In this document: positions 53,252-62,205 of the stretch, one piece after another
Position numbering within the stretch: position 1 is the stretch's first letter
Layout of the letters: each line of letters starts with the position of its first letter
DNA from: Microbacterium sp. CGR2
GTDB taxonomy: Bacteria > Actinomycetota > Actinomycetes > Actinomycetales > Microbacteriaceae
DNA: 64,000 bases
Reading direction: 5' to 3'
Assembly: GCF_003626735.1 (NCBI RefSeq)
Contig: NZ_RBHX01000001.1
Location: 3,534,001-3,598,000, forward strand
Notes under the pieces: generated by a model
Told to the model about the DNA's origin: nothing
Databases searched by the model: none
The model's input: only the letters and a program-made list of their open reading frames with translations
Position numbers and translations under genes: made by a program

Positions 53252-55939
53252 TCAGCGAGCGACAGCTTCGAGACCCCCGACACCGGCGAACGAACCCGGC
53301 AGTGCGGTGCGAGTCGTGCCGTCGGGAAAAACCACGGTGGCGCTGACACCGGCAGGGATGTCGGCGTCGAGGTGCAGCTCGCCACCCTCGACCCGCCACT
53401 CGACACGGATGCGCCCCTGCGGGGTGTCGAGGTGCCCCCTGGCCCAATCGACCCCACCGCCGAGAACCGGAGCGATCACGAAGGACTCCCACGCGATCGA
53501 CCCGGCATCCTGCCGGAGACCGAGGGTGTGGGTGTGCAGGAAGCGGATCACCGCACCCTTGCTGTAGTGGTTCAGCGACTCGTGGGCAGCGCCCTCTTCA
53601 TCGATCCCCTCCCAGTCCTCCCAGACCGTCGTCGCGCCCTTGTCGATCATGTGCAACCAGGAGGGAGCGCTGCGCTGGAACAGCAGCTCGTAGGCGACGT
53701 CCGCGTGACCGGTGTCGGCGAGCACGGGCAGCAGGTCACCCGTCGAGAGGAAGCCGGTGCCGAGATGCGTCCCGGCGTCCCGGATGATCTCGACGAGGCG
53801 GTCTGCGGCGGCCGTCCGCAGCGACTCGGGAATGAGACCGAACGACAGCGCGCGCACGTAGGCCGCCTGCGTGTCCTGCACCGTGCGGCTCCCTTCAGCG
53901 AGGAACTCCGTGCGCCAGGCGTCGAGGACGCGATCGGCGATCGCCGCATAGCGTGCGGCATCATCCGAGCGACCCAGCACGGCGGCGGCATCCGCCAGGA
54001 TTCGCGTGGATCGATGAAGGTAGGCCGTGCCGACTTCCCCCTTGTCGGCCATGAACCAGGCCATCGGGTTGGTCTTGATCGGGTCGAGGCGTGAGCCGTC
54101 GTCGGCTTTCGGAACAGGCTCGGTCCACTCGCCCCAGTGGAACGTGCCGTCCCACAGGTACTCCTCATGCGGCAGCGGCTCGGCCGAACGCTCGACGCGG
54201 GCGTGGTGCCTGGTCGTGCGCGCAGCGCCGAGAGCCCACTCGACCCAGCGGACCATCGCCTCCCAGTTCTCCTCGAGCACTCGGGTGTCGCCGTATGCGG
54301 TGTACATCTCCCAGGGCACGAAGGTGATCGCATCGCCCCAACCGGATGAACCTGTCATCATCGCGAACTGGTCGTCGAGGTTGAGCTTGATGCGTCGCCC
54401 GTCCGGAGAGAAGTTCGCGATCCGACCGTCGTCGAGCTGATCGTCGCGCACCGACTGCAGCCACTTGCGGGTGAACCCGAGCACGTCGTACAGGCGTGCG
54501 GCCGTCGGGGCGAACACCTGATAGTCGCCCGTCCACGCCAGCCGCTCGCGGGTCGGGCAGTCCGTCGGCACGTCCACGGCATTGCCCCGGAAGCTCCAGT
54601 CGGCGATCTCGTGCAGCCGGTTCAGCGCAGGGTCGCTCGACTCGAAGGATGCCGTGCGACGGAGATCCGACTGCACGACCCGCATCTGCGCTGTCGCCGG
54701 GTCGAAGGGAGCACCTTCCCGGCGCACCCGTGCATATTGGAACCCGTGGACCGTGTGCCGAGGCTCGAAGATCTCGCCGCCACCGGCGGACACGACCTCA
54801 TCCTGCTGGAGGAAGACCACCGTCGGCTCGCCCGGCTTGGTCGAATCGAGATGAGACGTGTCGAGATCGCCATCCGGTCCGATGTGCTCTCCGTAGTCGA
54901 TCACCGTGCGTGTGCCTGCGGGCCCGAGATCACTCACGCGCAGCCAGCCCGAGGCATTCTGCCCGAAGTCGAGCACCCACACGTCGTCTGGGACACGGGA
55001 CGCCCGCACGACGTCGCGCGTCTCGACGACGCGGATGGGAGGTGCAGACGACCAGGAGATCGGCGGGCCGCTGACAGCACCGACGATCACGGGCTCTGCA
55101 ACTCCCCCGCCGGCGCGGAAGTCCGTCGTCTGCCCGTCCATCAGGTCGGCGCGGATCACCGCAGACGGCGCGCTGGTCCAGTCGCCGTCCGTGCAGATCA
55201 CCTGTCGCGACCCGTCAGAGCGCTCGAGGTGCAGTTCGGCCCGCGCCCCGAGGGTCGTGCCCCACCCGGCCGGAAGACGGAACGCCCCCACCTGCCCGCG
55301 GTACCAGCCGTCGGAGAGCTCGATCTCGAGCGAGTTCGAACCATCGACAAGAAACGTGGTCACGTCGGCAGCCTGGGCGTACAGCGTGCGATCATACGAC
55401 GTCGACCCCGGCGACAGCTCAGCGGTGCCCACTCGGCGTCCGTTGATGGAAGCCTCGTAGACCCCGAGGGCCGTCGAGTAGAGCCGCGCCGACACGATGT
55501 TCGCGGCCGCGAACTCACGGGCGAGCGTGTGCGCGCCGCGGGCTCCGTACCCCGCATCGGCGTGTTCGACGGGACTGATCCAGTCAGCGGTCCAGTCCGC
55601 ATCGAACAGTCCGCTCTCGAACGACGCCCAGTCTGACCACTCCGAGAACGCGTCGCCGGTCTTCACACGCACGCGCCACCGAACACGCTGCCCGCTCGAC
55701 AGCGGGAGCCAGGGCCATTCGATGAAGAGACGAGCGTCGGGCTCGAGGGCGACACGCGCGCGACGCTCATCGTCGACGGTCGCCTCGAGTTCGAAGCCGG
55801 TCCACTCCCCCGCCTGGACGGGAACGGTGAACGACAGCCGGGGCGTCGCTTCGGAGACGATGAACTCGTCGCCTCCGCTGTCGATTCGCAGGTCGTACGG
55901 AGCGGTGGGCACGGATGCCGGATTCGATGCAAGCGTCAT
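53252..55939 (-). CDS. alpha-L-rhamnosidase, GH78
   Basis: An 895-residue GH78 enzyme of normal multi-domain length. N-terminal beta-domains (fibronectin-like, then the RhaB carbohydrate-binding domain with NSLEIELSDGWYRGQVG) precede an (alpha/alpha)6 catalytic domain. The catalytic region CPTRERLAWTGDYQVF carries the conserved acidic residues, and WTEPVPKAD and VWEDWEGIDEEG follow. It removes terminal alpha-L-rhamnose from plant glycosides such as flavonoids or saponins. No signal peptide. It lies one base after the MFS stop, so both are in one operon under a LacI-type operator. Confidence 0.93.
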   Translation of the reverse strand: MTLASNPASVPTAPYDLRIDSGGDEFIVSEATPRLSFTVPVQAGEWTGFELEATVDDERRARVALEPDARLFIEWPWLPLSSGQRVRWRVRVKTGDAFSEWSDWASFESGLFDADWTADWISPVEHADAGYGARGAHTLAREFAAANIVSARLYSTALGVYEASINGRRVGTAELSPGSTSYDRTLYAQAADVTTFLVDGSNSLEIELSDGWYRGQVGAFRLPAGWGTTLGARAELHLERSDGSRQVICTDGDWTSAPSAVIRADLMDGQTTDFRAGGGVAEPVIVGAVSGPPISWSSAPPIRVVETRDVVRASRVPDDVWVLDFGQNASGWLRVSDLGPAGTRTVIDYGEHIGPDGDLDTSHLDSTKPGEPTVVFLQQDEVVSAGGGEIFEPRHTVHGFQYARVRREGAPFDPATAQMRVVQSDLRRTASFESSDPALNRLHEIADWSFRGNAVDVPTDCPTRERLAWTGDYQVFAPTAARLYDVLGFTRKWLQSVRDDQLDDGRIANFSPDGRRIKLNLDDQFAMMTGSSGWGDAITFVPWEMYTAYGDTRVLEENWEAMVRWVEWALGAARTTRHHARVERSAEPLPHEEYLWDGTFHWGEWTEPVPKADDGSRLDPIKTNPMAWFMADKGEVGTAYLHRSTRILADAAAVLGRSDDAARYAAIADRVLDAWRTEFLAEGSRTVQDTQAAYVRALSFGLIPESLRTAAADRLVEIIRDAGTHLGTGFLSTGDLLPVLADTGHADVAYELLFQRSAPSWLHMIDKGATTVWEDWEGIDEEGAAHESLNHYSKGAVIRFLHTHTLGLRQDAGSIAWESFVIAPVLGGGVDWARGHLDTPQGRIRVEWRVEGGELHLDADIPAGVSATVVFPDGTTRTALPGSFAGVGGLEAVAR

Positions 55940-55940
55940 C

Positions 55941-57294
55941 TCAACGCACTCCCTTGACCTTGAACATGATGATCAGACCGCCGACGAGGGCGAACACCGC
56001 ACCGATGAGGTAGAGCAGCGTGTAGTTCTTCTCGGCTCCCACGGCACCGATCGTGATGATCAGCGGAGCGAGCAGGGGCGCGATCGCACTGGGGATCTTC
56101 TGCGCGAAAGCGACCACGGCCATGTATCTGCCGGACTCCGCTCGGTCGGGGATGATCGCGTAGACGATGGCCTGGTCGACGGTCGCGAAGACGGCGATCG
56201 CGAGCTGCATGAGCACGGCGCCGAGGACCAGCTGCGGCAGAGACCAGGCGAACGCCTCAGCCAGGGCGCCGCCGATGAAGATGAAGGCGGCGATGAGCAC
56301 GAAGAGCCGACGTCGCTTGAGCTTGTCGGAGAGGAAGCCCCCGAGCAGCGCGCCACCGGCAGCAGCCACGACACCGAGCATTCCGACGGTGGCGACTACG
56401 CCGGCCACCTCGCGGACCGGGAGGTCGAGTCGCTGCGCGTAGAAGAACGTGCCGAAAGTGGTGTTGAAGTACAGACCGACGAAGAACACCATGCGGCCGA
56501 CCCAGTTCCAGGCGAAGTCGGGATACTTGCGGGCGTTGAATCCGTAGCCCGAGATGACCTTCTTGAGCGTCACCGTGGAATCGACCACCAGATCCTTCGA
56601 GCTTCCCTCCTTCTTGAAGGTCGGGAGCAGCACGAGCAGGACCACGCCGATCACGGCAGGAACGAAGAACACGAGGAAGGTGCTGTACGACACCGCGTAA
56701 GCGATCCCGATGCCGAGCACCGGTGCGACCTGCGTCATGAGTCCTGTCAGCGCAGACACCTTGCCGCGCTGCTCCTCCGGGAGCTTGTCTGCCTGCAGCG
56801 TCTGAATCGCTGCTCCCGCGGTCGACCACCCGGTCATGGCCACGACCCATCCTGCGCCGACGAGCAAGAGGTTCGGAGCGAACCCGATGATGACAGCACC
56901 GACCAGGCCGAGGGCGGCACCCAGGAACAGGAAGGGCGTGCGTCGACCGAAGCGCGACCGCGTGCGGTCGCTCCAGATCCCGATCATCGGGCTGAGCACG
57001 AGGAAGATCAGCTGCGCAGTGCCGGTGACGTACCCGAGCACCTCTTCGTGCCCGGGGGGCGAGTTCGGTGATGCGCAGCGCCAGGCCGTAGGCGAGCGGC
57101 ACCATCATGGCAATGGATGCGCCGAAGTTGGCCAGCATCAGCCAGAAGATGTATCCCCCGCTGACACGAGCGGGGGGCTCGGCCCCGACGGGCGTGCCCT
57201 CCAGCGGCGTGCCGTCCGGTGTGTTGCCGCCTACCGGTTGCGTCGCGGCGATCGAGTCGATCGTGTCGCTGCGGTCGAATTCACTCTTGGTCAC
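55941..57294 (-). pseudogene. MFS transporter (GPH/SLC45-like) with a single-base frameshift
   Basis: Two reading frames together make one ~450-residue MFS carrier like that at 10755-12113. The N-terminal part starts at GTG 57294 (GAAGGAG six bases upstream) and reads to LRITELAP; the rest continues in another frame from GHEEVLGYVTGTAQLI. The break is at a run of six G on the plus strand (57054-57059); five would restore the frame and the conserved LAPG segment. The later part carries SDRTRSRFGRRTPF. It is either a recent inactivating slip, a phase-variable tract, or a sequencing error. Intact, it would import the rhamnoside cleaved by the GH78 enzyme. Confidence 0.85.
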
Positions 57295-57370
57295 CTGGAC
57301 TCCTTCATCGTTCAGTGATCCCCGGCGCCCTCCACTGGGCGTCCTTCGCGAGATGCGGTCGAAATCCGTT

Positions 57371-57386
57371 TGGCAACCGATTGCGA
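57371..57386. promoter_or_regulatory. LacI-type operator between MFS and tetR
   Basis: TGGCAACCGATTGCGA, one base off the 9883 operator. It lies 77 bases before the MFS start and 57 before the tetR start. A further small repeat ACCACTTTGGT at 57402-57412 might be a TetR site. Confidence 0.6.
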
Positions 57387-57442
57387 TCTGGAGCGATCGT
57401 AACCACTTTGGTAACAGAAGGCAAAAGTGAGAGGCTGTGGGG

Positions 57443-58075
57443 ATGACCTCATCGCTGGCAGAAGAGCACACACCTCGTCGCCGAGGCCCCAGCGCAGGCA
57501 CACCGGCGAGACGCGCGCAGATCGTCGACGCGGCGCTCGCGAGCTTCGCCGAGCACGGGTACGAGCGGGCATCACTCCGCGACATCGCCAGCCGCGCCGG
57601 TCTCACCCACGCCGCGCTCCTCCGACACTTCTCGGGCAAGGAAGAGCTGCTGCCCGCCGCCCTCGCGCAGCGGGAGGAGCACGAGGAGGATGTCGCCGCT
57701 CGGATCATGACGGCGCATGTGCCCGGCGAGCAGATCCTGAGCGCCGTGCTGGCCGATGAATTCAGGCATCCGGACTTCCAGCGCAACTGGCTGGCGCTCT
57801 CGGTCGCCGCCACGAACCCAGACCACCCTGCCCACGAGTTCTTCCTCGGACGTCGCCAGCGCATGCGCTCCCGGTTCACCGACGGGCCTCTGCCCACCAA
57901 GGAGAACGAGTTGCTGACGGCGGATGAGAAGATCACGCTCGTCCTCGCCATGGTCGACGGCCTGCGGATTCAGTCGTTGCTCGACCCTTCGCGAGACGCT
58001 CTCGGCCTGCTGACGATCTTCATGAAGCTCATCGCCGCGCAGCCGCCGGCTGCGACGTCAGAGGGCAAGGAATGA
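57443..58075 (+). CDS. TetR-family transcriptional regulator
   Basis: A 210-residue TetR protein with helix-turn-helix LRDIASRAGLTHAALLRHFS and the ligand-domain segment NPDHPAHEFFLGRRQRMRS. These are closely like those of the TetR proteins at 13486 and 47698. ATG 57443 is supported by GAGAGG eight bases upstream; GTG 57437 is an alternative. It is divergent from the MFS-GH78 operon and coupled by ATGA to the epimerase gene downstream. It probably represses the rhamnoside operon. Confidence 0.9.
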   Translation: MTSSLAEEHTPRRRGPSAGTPARRAQIVDAALASFAEHGYERASLRDIASRAGLTHAALLRHFSGKEELLPAALAQREEHEEDVAARIMTAHVPGEQILSAVLADEFRHPDFQRNWLALSVAATNPDHPAHEFFLGRRQRMRSRFTDGPLPTKENELLTADEKITLVLAMVDGLRIQSLLDPSRDALGLLTIFMKLIAAQPPAATSEGKE

Positions 58076-58929
58076 CCAGCCGCCCGCTCAAGGCGATCCA
58101 GCAGATCCAGCTCGGAACTGTGCTGTCGACCGAGGTCCAGGCCCGCAAGACACTGGGGCTGCTCGAGGACGCGGGATTCGAGGCCATCGAGCTCAATGGC
58201 TTCATGACCCGCCCGACGCCTCTTTTCGTGCGCGCGCTGACGAGAGCCTCCGGGATGCCGGTCGGCCGAGGCGGTCGGCTCGATTGGCCGGAGCTGATCC
58301 GCAGCACCTCGCTGAAAGCGGTCGGCCTCCATGAAGATCTCGGCACCATCGAACGCGAGCCGGATGCCGTGATCTCACGGGCAGGGAGCTTCGAGACCAG
58401 CCACGTTGTCGTCACCGGCATGCACCGGTTCGACTACACCGACGAGGCCATGGTCCGAAGCCTTGCAGCGAAACTCAATGCGGCCGGGCGCACTCTCGCG
58501 GATAGCGGGATATCCCTTCTGTACCACAATCACAACGTCGAGTTCCGTCGCCTTGCCTCGGGTCGCACGGCATACTCCCTCCTCGTCGCCGAGACGGATC
58601 CCGCCTTCCTCAACTTCGAGTTCGACTGCTACTGGCCGACCGCCGCCGGAGTCGATGCGCTGGCGCTGATGGGCGAGTTGGGCGAACGCGTCGTGCTGTG
58701 CCACATCACCGATCGAGGAACCCGACGCAGAGGTGTGGCGATGACCCCGATCGACAAGTCGGATGCCGTGGAGCTGGGCCTCGGCACCATGGACATCCCC
58801 GCATTCATCGAGCAGGCGAAGATCGCCGGCACCCGAGCGGTGATTCTCGAGACACACCGCAATTGGATCGACCGTTCACCGATCACGAGCTTCCAGAAGA
58901 GCGCCGAAGTGTTGAACAGTCATCTCTGA
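58072..58929 (+). CDS. TIM-barrel sugar phosphate isomerase/epimerase
   Basis: A 285-residue xylose-isomerase-like TIM barrel. Metal-site features include HEDLGTIE, LLYHNHNVEF, FEFDCYWPTAAG and ILETHRNW. It overlaps the tetR stop (ATGA), so it is made with the repressor. It may act on a 3-keto sugar or on a rhamnose-related intermediate released by the neighbouring glycosidases; many family members epimerise ketohexoses or cleave 3-keto-glycosides. The specific reaction cannot be fixed. Confidence 0.85.
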   Translation: MTSRPLKAIQQIQLGTVLSTEVQARKTLGLLEDAGFEAIELNGFMTRPTPLFVRALTRASGMPVGRGGRLDWPELIRSTSLKAVGLHEDLGTIEREPDAVISRAGSFETSHVVVTGMHRFDYTDEAMVRSLAAKLNAAGRTLADSGISLLYHNHNVEFRRLASGRTAYSLLVAETDPAFLNFEFDCYWPTAAGVDALALMGELGERVVLCHITDRGTRRRGVAMTPIDKSDAVELGLGTMDIPAFIEQAKIAGTRAVILETHRNWIDRSPITSFQKSAEVLNSHL

Positions 58930-58964
58930 AGGCTGTCAGCAAGCCAGTCCGCTCACCTCCCGGG

Positions 58965-59604
58965 TCACCCACGTTGGCGAGGAAGGACGAGCACCGGCAC
59001 AGGGGAGTTCCGGGCGATCTTGGCCGCTCGCGGGCCGAGGAAGACCTTCGACAGCGACCCACCGCTGCTCGATCCCAGGACGAGGACCTCATCTTCCCGC
59101 CACCCGATATCGCCGACGGCCGATTCCCACGTCGCTCCCCTCCCCACCACCGCTGCCTCCCCGTTCGAGATTCTGTGGGAATCAAGCAGCTCAGAGAGCA
59201 TCCGCGCCATCCTAGAGATGCTGTCCAGCGACCATGTGTCGGCGATCCGCTCGCCCACGTCGCGCCCGGCGCCAGAAGTTCCGGAGTCCAGGGGAACCAC
59301 CGCGAAGGAGGCGAGCCGGAGTGCAGCGCCCAGCTGGACAGCGACTTCCGCCACTCTCCGTACGAAACCTGCGTCGCTTCCGCGCCACGAATCGCCCCCG
59401 TCACGCGCCGGAGGACGGCGTCGTCCGGCGCTCGGAACCCTCGAGGCGCGATCACGGCAGGGATCGACGACGCATGCAGCACGGCATCAGCATCCGCACC
59501 GATCGCCACGTGTCCGCTCGCTCCGTCGACACCGGATCCCAGGACGATGAAGTCGGCCCCATGCTGCTCTGCGACCTCCAGCAGCCCCCCCGCGCACCGA
59601 GCGT
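58965..59604 (-). pseudogene. universal stress protein remnant, 5'-deleted and frameshifted
   Basis: This is the last three quarters of a two-domain UspA protein. The first domain begins abruptly at AGGLLEVAEQHGADFIVLGS, and ends at VIAPRGF. A frame change near 59379-59390 then leads into the second domain (FVRRVAEVAVQLGAALRLAS to ARNSPVPVLVLP). An extra GC in a GCGC run would explain the shift. The N-terminal part of the first domain is missing because the sequence joins directly to a LysR-type gene fragment at about 59604. It cannot make a normal protein. Confidence 0.78.
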
Positions 59605-60094
59605 CGTAGCGCACCCGCCCGAGCGACACTGTCTCCCAGCCTGGGGTCTCCTCAGGCTCGACGGTGATGTTGATCGCCAGCTGGCCACCGGGGCGGCGCT
59701 CGCCCGTCGCGTCTTCGTCGAACACGTCGAGGTCTATCGGAACGGCCCCCGCAGCATCGGTGATGGCTTCAGCCCACTACGCGCGAAGATCGGTATCGAG
59801 GCGAACAACGACTCGCGCTCGCGCTCCCTCAGATGTGATGCCGAGGGCGCGGAGTGCGTCCTCTTCGAGCTGTTGGGTCTGGCGCGCGAAGCGTACGAGC
59901 GCGTCGCCAGCTTCGGTGAGACGGGCCGGCTTCGAGCGCACCAGCAGCACTCGACCCACCAGCGTCTCCAGTGATTTGAGGCGTTGGCTGACGGCCGATG
60001 GCGTGATGTCGAGTCTTCTCGCCGCTGCGTCGAGCGATCCGGTGTCAGCGATCACGACGAGGGTGCGGACGAGGTCAGTGGGCAGCATCGTCAT
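59605..60094 (-). pseudogene. LysR-family regulator remnant (ArgP/LysG-like), stop codon and 3' deletion
   Basis: It begins well: ATG 60094 with GGAG eight bases upstream, and the LysR helix-turn-helix SLDAAARRLDITPSAVSQRL. The frame meets a TAG at 59777-59779 after 105 codons. The same frame then continues with recognisable ArgP-like sequence (PIDLDVFDEDATGE, then EPEETPGWETVSLGRVRY) to about 59605, where it joins the UspA fragment. About the last 130 codons are gone. A nonsense mutation plus a deletion fusing two genes is the simplest reading. It overlaps the MFS gene upstream by 20 bases. Confidence 0.8.
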
Positions 60095-61292
60095 CGACCT
60101 GCTCCTTCCTGCGAGAGATGGCAGCTCGATCGATGCTCGAGAGGAGGGCGATGAGGATGGCAAGGACCGATGCCAGCGCGACCGGTATGCGAGGGTCGAT
60201 GCCGACGAGGGTCCCGGCCGCGGCAGTTCCGAGTGACCCCGCCGTGATCTTCAACGCTCCGACCCAGACGAACACCTGCCCGCGAGCGGCCTGAGGTGCA
60301 TACTCGCTGCGTGCGGCAAGAGTCGAGGCGAAGAAGAGCGAGTTCAGGATGCCGGCGATGGCGTACCCGGCGAGCGCAGCGGCGAAGCCCGAAGCGATGA
60401 ACACGGCGAAGAGAGAGACACCGACTGCGGCGGCGAGGACGGGGACCCCGACGTCCGCGTCACCTCGGAAGGGACGCACCATCACAGCGACCGAGCGGAG
60501 GAGACCACCGATGCCGTATGCCGCGGTCAGAATTCCGGCCGCTGCCGGCTGCGCTTCATAGCGGGCGGCGCTGGCGACGGCGACGACTGGCAGAACAGCC
60601 ACAGCTAGGGCCACTGCGATGGTCGAATAGAGGGTGCGACGCAGCGGGCCGCGACGCGCGATCAATGTGAGAGTCGCTCAGGGGCGCGGAACCTCGGAGG
60701 CATCGGTCCGCGTGTCGTCTGCGGGAAGCAGGCGCACCGCGACTGCGGCGATGAGCACGGCGGCCGCCAGGATGAGCAGCGCCGCAGACGGCGACCACCA
60801 TGCCGCGACAGTGGCGACGATCGTCGGCCCGACGGTGCCACCGATCCCGTAGGTGGCCACGTCCCATCCCTGCGCGCGACGCTGGGCCTGCTGCTCCGGT
60901 CCTGCGATCGCAGGGAGGCGCGAGCTGATGCCTCCCGTGAGCAGCGGGCCGACGAGCCCCGATCCCAGCAGCAGCAGCGCGCAGGCCCAGATCCATCCAG
61001 CACCGTATGCGACGACAGCAGCGGCGAGGAGGCCCCCGTGGACGATGCACGCGAGCGCGAGTACGTTCCGTCCGTCTCGTGCGGTGTCGAGCGTGCGCGC
61101 GACGAAGGGTCCGAGCAGATGCGGGATCGTGATGCATGCGCCCATCACCCCCGCTACCCAGGAGGGTCCGCCCGTCGACGTCACGAGGAGCACGACACCG
61201 ACGACTGCGCCCCCATCGGCGGTACGGACGAGGGTCGCCGCCGCGAGATAGCGCGCGGCCCCTCCCCCGCCCGTACCGCCTGAGCGGTTCAT
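60075..61292 (-). pseudogene. MFS transporter interrupted by in-frame TGA
   Basis: The frame from ATG 61292 to TGA 60075 encodes an MFS protein of about 405 residues, but codon 205 (60678-60680) is TGA. Both halves are in the same frame and have normal hydrophobic helices (LVRTADGGAVVGVVLLV first, AVALAVAVLPVVAVASAARY second). The stop falls in the central loop between helices 6 and 7 (EVPRP, stop, ATLTLIARRG). A restart at TTG 60665 has no RBS. It is most likely a nonsense mutation. The gene overlaps the DapA-like gene at its start. Confidence 0.82.
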
Positions 61293-62205
61293 CACGAAGG
61301 CTGCGATCCAGTCGCTCGACGATGGCGACGGCCTCGTGCGCCGCGTGGGGTGCCAGTCCTCGCACCGGAGCCGGGAGACTCTGCGGAGCAGCAGGACCGT
61401 AGTGCTCCGCCACGGCGGCCATGACTCGAAGGCTGCCGAATCGAGCGAACAGATCCCACAGCGGGGCCAGCCGCTCGGACTCCGCCTGGGCATCGTCGGC
61501 CCGACCGCTGCGCACCGCACGCTGAATACGGAGCGCCGGTTCGGGCAGGGTCCCCGCGATCACCGAGTACCACGCATCGCAGCCGCCGATCAGACCGTCG
61601 GCAGCAGACGGATCACCGGACACTCCGATCGTGACATGCGCCGGCAGGTGCGCGCGAATCTCGCTCACCCGCTGCGCCGCGGCCTCACGACCGCCCGGGA
61701 CGCCGGGGATCTTGATCGAGGCCACATGAGGCAGCCGCGCGATCCGCCCGTACAGTTCATCGGTGAATGAGAAGTGCGTGGTGCCGGGGTTGTCATAGAC
61801 GATCAGTGGCACGCTCAGATCGCGGGTCACGGTCTCGAACAGCCCGAACGCCTCATCCTCCGACAACGCCTGATACGTCATCACGGGGAGCAGGACACCG
61901 GCGGCTCCGGCCTCCTGCGCAGACTCGACGAGCCGCTGGACCGTGCTGGTCCGCAGAGCGCCGATGCCCACGTGCACCGGAACGTCGCCGGCGTTCTCGA
62001 CGGCGATTCTCGTCGCCTCTGCACGCTCCTCGACGTCGAGATACGCAAAAGAGCCAGTGGATCCGAGGGCGGTGATCGAGTCCACGCCGCTCGTCGCCAA
62101 TCGACGGATGAGCTTGGCGTAAGCGTCCGCATCCAGTGCGTCGTCGACCAGCGGGGTCAGCGGGAAGGCGCTGACCCCGCTCACCGCGCGGAACGGGGAT
62201 GTCAC
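61292..62205 (-). CDS. dihydrodipicolinate synthase/N-acetylneuraminate lyase family protein, 3' end abnormal
   Basis: A DapA-family class I aldolase of about 304 residues. It has the Tyr in LIVYDNPGTT and the Schiff-base Lys in VASIKIPGVPG; the usual GTTGE is GSTGSFAYL, so it is not a true DapA. GTG 62205 overlaps the PLP-gene stop (GTGA). The natural end appears to be a TGA at 61292-61294 touching the MFS ATG (TGATG), but it is one base out of frame. As written the frame runs on to 60556. A one-base loss just before the stop is likely. It probably cleaves or forms a 2-keto acid. Confidence 0.75.

Noticed and set aside
57054..57059. Programmed ribosomal frameshifting in the MFS gene
   Set aside because: No stimulatory structure or family precedent; a homopolymer slip or sequencing error is simpler.
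57059..57951. Minus-strand open frame extending beyond the MFS N-terminus to 57951
   Set aside because: Only the part up to GTG 57294 is MFS; the rest is the shadow of tetR.
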